From NCBI GenBank assembly GCA_030141605.1, contig JAQGDQ010000644.1, positions 51,001 to 115,000 on the forward strand: DNA of 64,000 nt. The letters run 5' to 3'. This document shows positions 48,821-61,929 of the stretch, in pieces. A program made the position numbers and the translations under genes. The DNA is from Tubiluchus corallicola. Lineage: Eukaryota; Priapulida; Priapulimorpha; Priapulimorphida; Tubiluchidae. Every line of letters begins with the position of its first letter. The stretch's first letter is position 1. The notes under the pieces are model-generated. The model saw nothing but the letters and a program-made list of their open reading frames with translations, did not search any database and was not told where the DNA came from.

Positions 48821-49009
48821 ATGTTGCGTTTTTGCTTAATTTTCTTGTTGTGCAATACACTGACCACACTGACCACTGCAAATCCTGATGCAAAGCGACT
48901 GTATGATGATTTGTTAAGTAATTACAACCGACTTATTCGCCCTGTTGGAAACAATTCGGAAAAACTGAACGTGAAAATTGGGCTTCGCTTGTCTCAGCTT
49001 ATAGATGTT
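48821..49009 (+). CDS. nAChR-C exon 1: alpha-type nAChR subunit, 5' end only
   Basis: ATG at 48821 starts [20 protein letters not shown], a clear signal peptide. It is followed by [20 protein letters not shown] and a stretch ending LRLSQLIDV, with the donor GTAAGT in phase 0. The [23 protein letters not shown]-terminus is the conserved hallmark of protostome alpha1-4-type nAChR subunits. NNS forms a sequon. The donor position matches the exon 2 end of nAChR-A and B, but signal peptide and N-terminal helix share one exon here, so intron 1 is absent. An in-frame ATG at 48743 has a weak context and would bury the signal peptide, so I prefer 48821. No exon 3 (45 nt, TNVW motif) was found up to 64000. 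The gene may continue beyond the window or be an orphan exon. Confidence 0.85.
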
Positions 49010-51377
49010 GTAAGTATTATGTTTTTACAAATCAGGCTAAACAAGGCAGTTCAGATAAGCTAGAGGCTACAGTTAAAAAACAAAATATGCGAACATAGTT
49101 CCGGAAAGTAAACATTTTATTACTAATTTGCTTCTTACAGGAGGTGTCAGGTAATGTTCTTCTTAAAGCTGGTGAGGTTACATAAATAACTTGGCAACAA
49201 ATTTCTGGTAATGAATTCCATAGATAAAAGGCCCGAGGGAAACTTATAATCAGCTGTTTTACGTTTGTGCAAGATATTGTCCAAGTTGCCATTACTTTTT
49301 TCTTTTGTTTCTTTTGCTTGTTTCTTTTGCTACCTGCACAACTGGTGATATACATACATAAAAAACTTTCGCAAAATATAAACATCCAGGTAGAACAGAT
49401 TGAAATGTCGACGGAGATACATTCAGTGACAAGCGGCATCGCTTTGACATCATTCAACAAAACTTACATTGAAATGTAACAGTACTGCACTTAAAAAATG
49501 TGAGATGCCATTGCAAATTATTATTAATCCTTAATTTCAGGAGTATTAATTAACGATGAAACAAGCTATTAATTGGTAAGTTTTGTAAATCAAATTTGTC
49601 CGAAACTGAGGAAATGTAAAATGCGAATAATCATCTAATTACTTTTGATATATTTTCACCGTAAATTGATTGCAAAACTCTTAATTTAATTAGTTATTAA
49701 TCTGACTTTTTCTTCTTGCCCTGCATAATCATATGGTGTATAACGCACTATTTGTTTCAGTTTAAAAATGACAGTCGATTTGTCGCATTTTTCTTCTTTA
49801 TTTGTTCATTAACCTTTTCTTTTACAATACTTTAGACATTTTTTGTTTATCTACAGTTTCTAAAAGCTTTATGTGTAGTAATTTTTCAGTATGTTTTTAA
49901 TTCTTGTAGTTAGCCTTCTTAGTTTTAATAATTCCACAACGCCTAGACGAGTAGTACATTATTCCAATTTGTTTTTATCTTATTTCACATTCTCATCTTT
50001 AATGTAACTAAATCGGTAATATCCATTCCATTTATTTTTAATACCAATCATTTGTTTGCGCGGTTATTCATTTATTCATTATTTCATTTGTTGTTCTGTA
50101 TTCATTCATTCATACCTTATTCCCTTCTTTTTCATTCATTCTTTCAAAAAAAATCTAGATTTAATACCGGAGCGATAAGGTTTGCACAGATGAAATTGCA
50201 CCATTCGAACAGACTGAATGCCATCAAATGAGGTTTTAAAAAAAATTTGGTACCATACAGCTTTGTTCCTCATTAGATCTTTTGAACTATACTGCTATTA
50301 ACATTAGTGAACGTGATTTAATTCAACTTTTTATTAAAACTGTAGCAATTATGATTTTGGAGTTAATTGAGTATTCTTTGACCCTTCTCATTCATCATCA
50401 AAAATGCAAGTTTAAGACGTTCAAAATGACAGGAAACAAATCCAGTTTTAAATCACTTCGAGATGTCGCACTGTCACACTGATCTTTCTTTTAATCATGA
50501 AACAAACGAGACATTCCAGGAGAACATAAAATTTAAATAAGTTTAAAATTAAATGTGGCTTTACAAATGCGAACATGCAATTTAAATCAATTTAAATGAG
50601 TTAATTATTAAAAAACTTTTTAATTGATTTACTAATTAACGAATTGCTATAAATTTTTTGTTTAGTATAAAAGATGTCCTTGCTAATCACTCGATCAAAT
50701 TTCAACTCAATTAGAGCATGGGAATATGAGACTGAAATCAATTTAAATTAATTAATTAAACAGCCTTAGATAGTTAATTAATTACCAGACACCTACAAAT
50801 TTCGAGTTTTCAATCAACGAAATCTTTTGCTGATAATCAAGCCAAGCTTCACATTAACTGAGTCATGGCAACATTCAATTTGATCAATCCAAAATCAATT
50901 AATTAATTAATTAAACAGCTCTAATTAATTAACTAATAAATGCATTGCGACATTTTTTCATTTTGAACCAAGACATCACCCCATATTTTACCTCAATTGG
51001 ATAAAAACTTTTGGAGTTATTTAAACTCAAACGGAGTTAAAAAGTTGGACGGACAAGCCTGACGGACAGAGTGAGTGAATTTGTGAAAAACTGAAAGACC
51101 TGCTCGGAAATTTACTCACACATGACTTATGGGGGCGGGGTAAAAAGCGGCTCGTCTTTCCGACACATTTTTATAATAAACCAGTCACGAACTTCTGCTT
51201 CATCTGAATTACATCATGATATTAGAATTACCACATGCAGTACCTGATCAAGTATTTCGTGCAATTTTAACTGCATGCTGGTTACCTGCTATCAATACAA
51301 AGGGCAAAGGTCAAAGTCGCAGTTCTTGTTGCGCTTGTTTTTTCGAGTAATTTTTCCTTCGGAGTAACATTTGCAAA

Positions 51378-51413
51378 ATGGCTGACGGCAAGACGCTAAC
51401 ATTACCAAGCCAG
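51378..51413 (+). CDS. Possible first coding exon of an unidentified gene
   Basis: GCAAAATGG gives a strong Kozak context. The 12-codon frame reads MADGKTLTLPSQ and runs directly into a consensus donor, CAG then GTAAGG, in phase 0. An in-frame TAA precedes the ATG (at about 51351), so this would be the true start. The surrounding 51300-51640 is noticeably richer in CpG than its neighbourhood, as expected around a promoter. No product can be inferred from 12 residues. It could also be only a YY1-like AAAATGGC motif next to a chance donor. Confidence 0.3.
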
Positions 51414-52414
51414 GTAAGGTCGATTATAATGAGCCTTTTCAAATAAGTGGCAGTCGCGTGGTTAGGGTCAGACCTCGAGGTAGCGGCCAACTCGGCTTAG
51501 AACGACTACTAAACTACTACGAATTATGTTCACTTCAAAGTTGTCTTGACCAGCCATTGCTTCTCGACTGAGCCGGAAAACGGGAAGCCTGAACAATCTC
51601 ACCAAAATGGACGTGGATTATAAAGACGCAGATCTGTCCTCATCAATTATCATTTCTTATCATTTTATGAGATTTGTTGTGCTTATAATGTTTTGTTGAA
51701 AGACATCAGCATAAATCTATTTTAGTTCGAGATTGATTCAATAATTACACACTGACTTAGGTGATTTCCACAAGTTTTTGTATCTAAGCTAAGAGTTACA
51801 GCCGCTAGTCACAGAAAAACAAGCAGATTTTATTAACTTGATTTTATCTGTGTTCTTAAATTTGAACAACTATCTGGTGGCTAAAAGTTGATAAACCACC
51901 TTGTAAACAAGTAATTTGCTAAGCCTGTCATAGGATCATAGCCTGTCATAAGCCTGGCCCTCGTAGTCTGTGCACGCCATTTCCTTAGCTATTATTACGA
52001 ATGATTATTTATTTTGCTGTTTTTGCCAAGAACTTTCAAAACATAAAACAGGATGTAATTAACGAGCGGAAACAAAATAGTAACGAACTCCAAAATGACA
52101 GCTTTTTTTCGAAAACAGTTCGCATGCGCTACGTCGTCATTAAATCTGCCTTGTTGGTTTTTTTGCCTTCTTATCTATTACGAAATCAGAGCTAAGGCTC
52201 AGATAAAAACCTTCGAATGAAAAATCCGAAGCAGTTTCGGTATTTACGAGCCTAGGCGAAAACCAGGACATGTTCAATCGCAACAAACACGTACAATTTG
52301 CAGTGTAGGAGTCTGTGTAAAGAGTTAATTTTATCCCCCGCACTGAATTACAGACCCGTGTTGCGGAATAATGTTACTTTCCTATTGCACTAGGAGCGGC
52401 TGATCAGACAGAGA

Positions 52415-52803
52415 CATGAATGAATGAATGAATGAATGAATGAAAGAAGAATGAACGGAAGAATGAATGAACGAACGAATGAATGAACGAATGAACGAAC
52501 GAATTCGGAATGAATGAATGAACGAATGAATGAACGAACGCACAAACGAACGAACAAACGAACGAATGAATGAACGAACAAATTGATTAGTAAATGAATG
52601 AATGAATGAATGAATGAATGAATGAATGAATGAATGAATGAATGAATGAATGAATGAATGAATGAATGAATGAATGAATGAATGAATGAATGAATGAATG
52701 AATGAATGAATGAATGAACGAACGAACGAACGAACGAACGAACGAACGAACGAACGAACGAACGAACGAACGAACGAACGAACGAACGAACGAACGGACG
52801 GAC
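52415..52803. repeat. (AATG)n/(AACG)n tetranucleotide array
   Basis: A mixed AATG/AACG/AAAG start is followed by a pure AATG block from about 52593 to 52717, switching abruptly to a pure AACG block up to about 52800. Minus-strand ORFs of SFIH/SFVR repeats are artefacts. Confidence 0.96.
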
Positions 52804-53206
52804 ATTTTTAATGAACGTTATCATGTCCTATTTTATTTAAGGCAGAAACAAGTCATTATGCTTTGGTATCAACATCCAAGAAAAGATTCCTGATAGAATA
52901 AATTCACATAAAGTTACATCTCATTATTTTTAGACAGAGAAAAAGATTTCTAAATTTCCTAGATGTAAAGAAAAAACGATATTTTCTTTTTCGGTCAAAT
53001 TTGATTCCAAGATTTAATAAGCCTGACTTCATTATAATATAAATCTGTAATATTAAATTTATTGAAAATTAAAAACGACCTTGAAATTTTCAATTTTATC
53101 ATGTTGTTTATTGGCATCTATAAATGCTAATTAAAGGAATTTTACTAAAACTGTTATAATCACCTGCGTAGTACTCTAAACACAAAATGTTCTTCATACC
53201 ACCACT

Positions 53207-53634
<428 letters not shown>

Positions 53635-54908
53635 GCGTCACCGAGAAAGTAAAAGTTAATATATTTCATTTCAAAATAACCGAGTATAATTCGCTATGCA
53701 ATCACAGTAAAGTAAGCCCTGCATTCATTCGCGTAATACGTAAATAATTAAAAATTTCTGAGCGAAATGTGGAACATAAACTTTAAGTGCGCCGTAAACT
53801 AAGAAAAACTTCACGCAGCTTCTCTTTAATTATTATCTTTATAGTTTTCTCACATGGAACTGAATACCAAAACGCAGCTTTTTCTCAGCCCTAACCAAAA
53901 TAGTAGCAACTGCTGTAATTTACATATTTAAACACTATGCGTAATCAGGGCCAATCGATTTGTCCTCCATGACATTGAAATGATTTTTAGTTTTTTAGTT
54001 TGTTTGGTGAATTTCCAATTGTTTCTTTGCAAGTTTGCACGAGACTGAACTTACTCTATCGAGTTTGCAAGCTCCCCTGTTTCCCAACATGACCATATTA
54101 GCATTCGCAGGGAGAGAAGAGAGAAACTTAAGATGACATAATTATCCACACTATTAACAAGAATTCAGAGGCCATTTGAAGGTCACAGATGGCGAACGTG
54201 AACGCGCAAGTCAACAAATGGCAGTTTTTAGATGATTTTTAAAACTTTGTAACCACTAAGTACCCCGAGGAAACTTCAACATTTTATATATAGGCACTTG
54301 CTTTAAGCAATTCTTAAGTGCAATACTCATAAACTCCGACTGAGTCTGCCATCTCAACGCCCATTTAAAGGGACCATTCACTTGCTTTGGCAAAATCTAC
54401 ATGAACGTAATAAAAGCAAATGAGTGAATCGCTGCAACGATTTAAAGAACATTTTGATTAGCGTCTATGTACCACTTTGTAGCAACATTGGAAGTTTCTC
54501 ACATGATAAACTCCAGATACATCATCCTGTATACATCCTACAGAAATTACTGGTTAGACAGATTGCTAATCCAACTGGACACGTGTGTCTTGAAGCCATA
54601 TTTTAGAATCGACCTAGTGCACGCAAAGATAGCGGCCCCCGCTGTCGCCGTTGGTTTCTATGCCGGCTTTTGGAAAACATCAAATAATAAAACCGACATA
54701 CATCTGTGTGTAATAGCCTAAATAGTTAATAAATTACTTCTGATTACTAAACATGATGATTTGCATAAAATTTTAATGGTTTCATCTTGCCTTAAATTAT
54801 TTGTACAAAGACCATACAAGCATGATGACTCTCAATCCAGATACGATTTTCTTCTCGTTGGTAATATCAGTACCGCATATAGGAAAGCATGCTATAAAGT
54901 ATACCCAG

Positions 54909-54909
54909 T

Positions 54910-54951
<42 letters not shown>

Positions 54952-55080
54952 TATCGTCATTATCATCAACATCAGCAGCAGCATCGTTATCATCATCATT
55001 ATTATCATCATCAAAATCATCGTTATCCTCCTTCTCCTCCTCCTCCTCCTCCTCCTCATCATCATCATCATCGCCGTCAT
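54909..55080. repeat. (ATC)n with (TCC)n microsatellite
   Basis: ATC units with GTC and AGC interruptions, a TCC block near 55030, then ATC again. Confidence 0.93.
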
Positions 55081-56109
55081 CATCACATTCATCTTCATGG
55101 CTATCAATGATTGCCGTTATTACTATTTTTGTAATCATTATCATTATCATTTTGAATTTTCCTTTATGAATTATTTTGCAGACATTACAGTAAATTCATG
55201 TTCAAATGGCGTATCGTAGAGGCTGTCAGCCTTTTCATTTCAATGTTTTTATCCAAATAACACATCCATTTTATCCTAATGAGTTTCCTACTGTTTGTAA
55301 GTCGCATTCAAACGTTCCAGCATTTTATAAATGACAGCTTTTTGCAGGATGGAGCCCTATAACTACGGATTTACTCGTAATCTGCGTAACTGGGCTGTTA
55401 GTTTCATTAACTAAACAGCACTAGGTCATTTGATATAAAAACTGTCTGAGAAATCTCTTTATACCCACATCGCAAACTTGTTTGTCAAACCTTAAAATTT
55501 AAGCGCAGTGGATTATTTTCCTATTGCACTCTCAGAACGTGTGACCTATTAACGTCACAGTGATCCGGTTTTCTCAATGAAGCCAGATTTTGCCAGCAGC
55601 CGTAAGTCGACATCTAGAAGGTATGCAAACAAAAAACATATCACCCACTCTAGGCTCCAAGGACGAGTTGTTGCCAAGTATTTGAAAACTGTTGAGCTCT
55701 GCACTTGACAAGCTGGTATAATTTCACTCAGCATAGATTTAAGATAAATGTTATTCAGCTTACGGGAGGAATGTCTCTTTTCCGTGACACCAGACCCACA
55801 AATGATACGTGTTGTCAGATAACTTGTGACGGATCCGGTCTCAAAAAATAGCTGTCTTTAAACCAGTCGCTGATACAATTCCTCATTATAGCATCAGATA
55901 ACACTGAGGTTTGATGGTTTAAATGTTTCCAAAGACAAACGTAATGCAAGACAAGATGCAAACAGTGCATCTGTTTCGGTTATTTGACCACGTTAACACC
56001 AAGTCTTAGGCAACACTATTCGATTTAAACATTGCTGGCATAGGCAAATTTTAATTCATGAATAATTTTTATAGGCTTTTATTTGAACGTATACAAATGT
56101 TTTGTTTAT

Positions 56110-56515
56110 TGCCATCACTATCTTCTTCGTCACCATCATAATCATTATCATCGTTATTATCGCTACCGTCATTATCATCATCTTCATCGTCACCACAACC
56201 ACCCAACACTACCACCACTACCACCAGCAGCAACAGCAGCAGCACCAAAACCACTACCAACACCACCACCCCCCACTACCACCTCCACCACCACCACCAC
56301 AAAGACCAACACCACCACCAGCAGCAGCAGCACCACCACCACCACCACCACTACCAACACCAGCATCACCGCCAAACCATGACACCACCACAAACACCAC
56401 CACCACTACCCACCAAAAACCACCAACAACAACCACCACCACCATCACCCACGAACACCACCACCACCACCAAGAGCAGCAGCAGCAGGGGGCGGTATCA
56501 TCATCACCGTCATCG
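56110..56515. repeat. ATC/ACC/AGC trinucleotide-rich stretch
   Basis: ATC-rich at the edges and ACC/CAG-rich in the centre, without a fixed higher-order unit. The His/Pro/Thr-rich ORFs are artefacts. Confidence 0.9.
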
Positions 56516-57959
56516 TTATCGTAATTACAATGGTTAGCATTTTTAATGACTATTTACATAAGTTTGAGATAGTAACTCTTTATTGTACACATTCGTTGAC
56601 AGTACTTGATCTTGTGAGTTACTAAGACAAGCAAAAAGCACCTTGTCATTCACTTATCGTGCCTTTAACCAGCTGATTGACATCACTAATTGTGTTTAGC
56701 TGCAGCATCTTAGCAAAAAGTAACGGCAATCAGAACTTTCAACACCCGAGAGAGCGTGCATCTAGAGCAGCATGACTCTCAGCACCATCTGGATAACTTT
56801 CCACTCCATTCATGTTTCTATTATGCTATTACTTTTCATACATTGCAAAGAAGCTGAGCTTCGTAGACTTCATTAATAACAAAGTTCCTAGCATTAGGTA
56901 GAATCCTGTTTTCGTAAATCCAAATCGCTTTTGTATAAAGGAAATGTATAATCGAAGAAATGCTAAATTGATCATTAATGTAGATCTAGAAATTATTCAC
57001 AAACATTGAAATAGGCAGTCAGTCAAATAAAAAACAATTTGATCTCATTTCTTTTGTTTTTTAATAATTGAAATGTGGCTCTTCTAGGGTACAAGTAAAT
57101 CAATAGGCACCACAACATTTACCACAGAAACCAACTGAAAGCATGTTTCACTTTCAAGAACTGTAAATTTGTAAAGAGATAGATCTGTAACTACAACTTC
57201 AATGAGGTCTTTAACTATGGAAGACAAGTTATACTTAATGTCTTACCAAACGGCTACATGTATAGTTTTGTAAACGACGTTTCGTCGCTTTTCCATCCAC
57301 CAAATTTCCGATTTACGGGGATATTTTTACTCATCAAATAGTCTTTTATTTTTATTTTTTGCTGTCGCCTATTTTATACTTATCAAACGCTTTGATATTT
57401 GAAAAGCTTAAAAATCTTTTTTTAGATTTCAACTTGACATAAAAGATAATCTTTGATTTGCCATCTTGATCATCATGTTTTGTTTTCAGTTAGGGCAAGG
57501 ACTCATTACTTTTCATTTCGCGTACAATATCTGTTCTGTTATTAAATCTGTTAAACAGTAAAAAATTTCCTTCAAGTAATAGGAACATTATGTAATCATC
57601 TGTTTACACACTGGTAAACGTATTCAGAGATTCGTGTTGTAAACCGTATACAGGCGTCATTTATATGTCCGTTCAGTAAGCGAAAACTTCAGTTAGCAAA
57701 ACGATAGCTTGCAATTGTGCTGTGATAGCTTGAAATTTTACTGTGAGGACCAGTTACCAGAAAACGTTATTGCATGACGCCCACCACACTCTTGAAGGCT
57801 GGATGTTTTCAGTCAGAGCAGCGTGTCATGCTCGTCGAAACGTGCATATGTAAGGTTGTTTGTCTTCCGATGCACAAGCCACAAGTCAATAACACAACTG
57901 CAAGATCAGCTTTTAAAAACTGATCTCAGTAGACTTACAGAGTTTAACGCATATAAGAA

Positions 57960-58365
57960 GAAAACAGGGAGAAAAGGACGAAAAAGAACAGAACCATAGA
58001 TGGGAAAATATAAAAGAAAGAAAAAAGAGAAAAAAATTATACGAAGAGAGAAAGTGAGAAATAGAATAGAGAAAAAGAGAAACACAGAGTGAGAGAGAGG
58101 GGGAAGAGGAAACGTTAAGAGAAATGGGAAAAGGGAGGGGAAAGAATATAGAAAGGTGGAGAGAGAGTAACAGAGAGAGGGGAGGTAGAGAAGGATGGAG
58201 AGGGGCGAGTGGCGGGAGGCAAATAGAGAGCCCAGCGGAGAGGAAAGGAGAGACAGAAACAGAGATTTGATTTGATTTGATTTAAGTCTTTATTGCAAAC
58301 TCTAGGTTCATACATACAAAAATTCATCCAGGACAAAAAATTACATGCAACAGTTATAAATATTT

Positions 58366-58404
<39 letters not shown>

Positions 58405-58440
58405 GTAGATAGAGAAAAAGAGAGAGAGAAAGAGATAGGG
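57960..58440. repeat. Purine-rich tract with (GA)n and an embedded retroelement tail
   Basis: A nearly all-purine plus strand (GAGAGAG, GGGAGAGG units) runs from about 57960 to 58265 and resumes as pure GA at about 58371. It is interrupted at 58262-58370 by sequence whose minus strand ends GCAATAAAGACTTAAATCAA followed by ATCAA units. That looks like a retroelement 3' end with a pentanucleotide tail. Confidence 0.7.
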
Positions 58441-59405
58441 GACGACCACCATTTGAACTTATTCATTTGTTCCAAGGATTTTAAGCGTTATTTGGAACAT
58501 TGGAAAACAAAACAAGGTCTTTGATAAAACAATTTTGTACAAGACATTAGAAAACAAAAACAGCATAGCTGACTCTTCAAGCGGAAAAGGGAATGAATCA
58601 ATGAAATTTGAATTTGTCGCTTCATCTTATCTTTCTTGATTTCTTATTATAAATAGTTTATTTTCAATAAATTTCATTCTACTCACTTTATATTCTAATT
58701 TTTATTCGCAACATGAAATAATTACTAGATATCGATTGCATACGTCAGCCGCGCACAAAAAACCGGTAGTAAGAATCCGAAGTTTCGTTCATCTCCAGAC
58801 GGCACAGATGTTGTATCTGTCTTCTGCCAGCTGATCCTCAAGATGCCAGACATGGCTTCACGATGGGCGAGGAATAAGCATTATAAACCTCCGGAACTAG
58901 TCCATCAAACTAGTCGATAACTTTGCGCGGGTGTAACGAGAGTAGAGACTAGAGAAACACTATATAATTATACGTCTAAAAGCATGTTTTTGTAAGCTAA
59001 TGTTCATAAAACCGACCTAAAGGTAAAATTGGTTGAACTTGGTTAGTTTTTTGCAAAAGCACCAAGAATGAAATTTCGTTGATAAAATGAGGTCATTTGC
59101 TAAAATGACAATACATTCGAGGTGGCAAGACAAAAAAAGGTGGGAGACATATAAATACCGCCCCACTCAATACGTGACTATACTAATCACAGTATTACTT
59201 ACATCTATGATGTTAAACACAATAAAGCATTGTTTGCAATATTTCAATACATTACAAAATCATACCAAACGCCTAGTAAAGTAGTAAAAAATCCACTCCA
59301 GAAAAACACTGCAATGTTAAAAGTACCTAAACCTAATGTTCACACAAAAATTACATTCCTACTTTAGTAGTGGGTGGAGAGAGGGTGGGGTTTCACCGGA
59401 AGCAA

Positions 59406-59603
59406 ATGGATGATTTTCAACAAGATGACGGATGTGATTCGTTGATTAGTCGGCTAGAAACAATGCGCGCGACACTGGCGCGCATGCTCACGAACATTCC
59501 TTACAAAAACTCATTTATCTGTTCTATCAATAAATTTGCCTTTTTTGTAATGACTCTTAATCGAAATAAACTTGAAGCTGAGCTTGACTTTAAGTTCTAC
59601 AAG
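59406..59603 (+). CDS. Low-confidence ORF or possible first exon
   Basis: ATG at 59406 begins MDDFQQDDGCDSLISRLE and stays open to 59633. An ETS-type ACCGGAAG lies just upstream and a usable donor AATGTATGTG follows at 59601-59610. The N-terminal part is hydrophilic and protein-like; the later part is AT-driven. I do not recognise it, and chance is a serious alternative. Confidence 0.15.
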
Positions 59604-60700
59604 AATGTATGTGAAGCAAACCACAATAACTGAAATTTGCTAGTAAATTTAACTATTGTAATCTTTGATGTCACTTTCATTTCTAAAGTTTCTATCTGTC
59701 AAATGTTAATAAACACACAATGTTACTTGCCTAATATTATAAAACTTTTAAAACCAAACTTATCAGAAATGAAAAACGCGGACAAGCAACCAACTTTTCG
59801 AAGTAGTTACAATGCTTAAATACAGTGCTAAACTATAAGTTGAGAATTTTTTGTGCTTTAAAATAGTTCAACATTTGAACTGGAATGAATGTTGTTAATG
59901 ATGTAAACCATATATTAAAGTCAGTAAATTCAAACTTGAAAACCCACACGCAAAATTTAGTGCAAAAATTGTGGTACATTGTGCACAATAATGTCAACCA
60001 ACGATATGTTTGGTATAAGATCATTGTTGACCTAAATAGCGAATTCTAAACTTTCGTTAAACTAAGCGCGTTTTTTCTGTAATCTATGATGTTTTAGGAT
60101 GGTTATATTAGTAAAAGGTCATAAAGTCAATTCATTGGGTTTTACTAAGTACAAATTGTGAAGGCTAATACCGAAAGTCTTATTTCCAAAGAAATTATTA
60201 AAAATGACAGTTTGATTGCTGAGACAGCGATTCATGAGAGTTTTAATGGCATTAAAATTGGCTTCATAATATTCTTACTGCTGTGAATTTAACTTCACCT
60301 ATATAAATACATATAGTGATGTACCATGCTCTTTTCTGTATGCAACCAAGCAGCGATATTATACCTCTGCTCTAGAGTCAGTGTGACAACAGAAGAAAAC
60401 GCCCCACTTTTTCAAAATGTAGATTCTACAATTCCTAATTACTGAGTAAGAATTTACTATAAGACGAGCGTCATTAGTTGATTAGCTGCAAAGAAAAGTG
60501 AAAAGTAAATTAATTGGAGATTTCTGAAACATCCTTTATTGCAGTGGAGCAACTTTTAATTTAGCGTACAATTTGATTTAAAACAACGATTAATTTCGGT
60601 CAGAATTTAGTTTCGTGGATTCCATACAATTCAGGCGTCTGAAATTAATTACTGACCAAAATATAATTAACGGTAGTAGAAAGTTTCTATTAGGACGCTA

Positions 60701-60835
60701 GTCTGAATCAAAAGTTCTTTTTTTCTATTTGTGCTGCAGCTCGCTGAGGACAAACGTTGTCTGAATCAAGAGTTCTTTTTTTTCTATTTGTACTGCAGCT
60801 CGCTGGGGATAAACGTTGTCTGAATTATTTCTAAG
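60701..60835 (-). repeat. 59-bp tandem repeat, short block (2 copies)
   Basis: Two and a partial copies of the unit containing GTCTGAATCAAGAGTTCTTT and GTGCTGCAGCTCGCTGAGGA. They lie at the 3' side (minus strand) of the reverse-transcriptase fragment and run into its reading frame (PQRAAVQIEKKELLIQT). Confidence 0.88.
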
Positions 60836-61195
60836 GATCAATGCTGAAGTGTTTAAATCTTTCTGTGCAAAATCTAAATATGTTAACATTTGTCTTCCTG
60901 CAGGTTTTTTAGCTGGTTCTATGGCTTGTTGAAGAGCTATCTTCACTGGAATATCATCAGGTAGTCTAAGCATATGCCCAATCCATCTTAAACGGCGTCT
61001 TTTTATTTTTCTTGTCCAAGGTTCTTCTTTTACTTTTTCATATAGATCTTTGTTTGAAATTTTCTTTGGCCATCTAATACCCAAAATGTTTCTATAATTT
61101 CGCCTCTGAAATAAATGTACTTGGGGCATTGCGGCGAGCAGGGAGTCCTGGCATAGGGAGGTGAGCAGAGTTATGTCACTGGACGTGTGATTCAT
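60725..61195 (-). pseudogene. LINE reverse transcriptase C-terminal fragment
   Basis: A 156-codon minus-strand ORF contains RNILGIRWPKKISNKDLYEK and KRRRLRWIGHMLRLPDDIP, then KKPAGRQMLTYLDF. The R.LGI.W...I.N..LY and RRLRWIGHMLR segments are the conserved post-RT region of many animal non-LTR elements. The catalytic palm (FADD) is missing, so it is a 5'-truncated, dead fragment. The start Met is incidental. Its last 30 codons are written in the 59-bp repeat, and a run of ATC units (61198-61217) separates it from the larger repeat block upstream. Confidence 0.75.
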
Positions 61196-61220
61196 TGGAT
61201 GATGATGATGATGATGATTT

Positions 61221-61745
61221 TGTCTGAATCAAGAGTTCTTTTTTTCTACTTGTGCTGCAGCTCGCTGAGGATGGACCGTTGTCTGAATCAAGAGTTCTTT
61301 TTTTCCTATTTGTGCTGCAGCTCGCTGAGGATGGAACTCTGTCTGAATCAAGAGTTCTTTTTTCAATTTGTGCTGCAGCTCGCTGAGGATGACACGTTGT
61401 CTGAATCAAGAGTTCTTTTTTCTATTTGTGCTGCAGCTCGCTGAGGATGGAATGTTGTCTGAATCAAGAGTTCTTTTTTTCTATTTGTGCTGCAGCTCGC
61501 TGAGGATGACATGTTGTCTGAATCAAGAGTTCTTTTTTTCTATTTGTGCTGCAGCTCGCTGAGGATGGAACGTTGTCTGAATCAGGAGTTCATTTTTCTA
61601 TTTGTGCTGCAGCTCGCTGAGGATAAACGTTGTCTGAATCAAGAGTTATTTTTTTCTATTTCTGCTGCAGCTCACTGAGGATGGAACGTTGTCTGAATCA
61701 AGAGTTCTTAATTTCTATTTGTGGTGCAACTCGCTGAGCATGGAA
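61221..61745 (-). repeat. 59-bp tandem repeat, long block (9 copies)
   Basis: Copies begin with GTCTGAATC at 61221, 61281, 61341, 61399, 61457, 61516, 61575, 61632 and 61691, spacings 57-60. Each carries CTGCAGCTCGCTGAGGATG. The variable part is the T run and the GAACG/GACAC junction. The same unit forms the end of the adjacent RT reading frame, so the array derives from that element's 3' region. Confidence 0.93.
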
Positions 61746-61929
61746 CGTTGTGGTGTGCTGAGCTGCATTTCAGAGTAAAACATTGAATTACATAATTATT
61801 TATTGAACCATTGAGCAAAGCAAATTACAAAAGACAAAGAAAAACTAGACTTAAAAAGCATTATACATCGGAACAAAGAAACCACGTGTTAGTACTATAA
61901 TGGGTCGAGCTCAGAAAACCCATACAACA

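Noticed and set aside
60701-61745. CRISPR-like array
   Set aside because: Units are continuous tandem repeats of about 59 bp with no variable spacers, tied to a LINE 3' end, in an animal genome.
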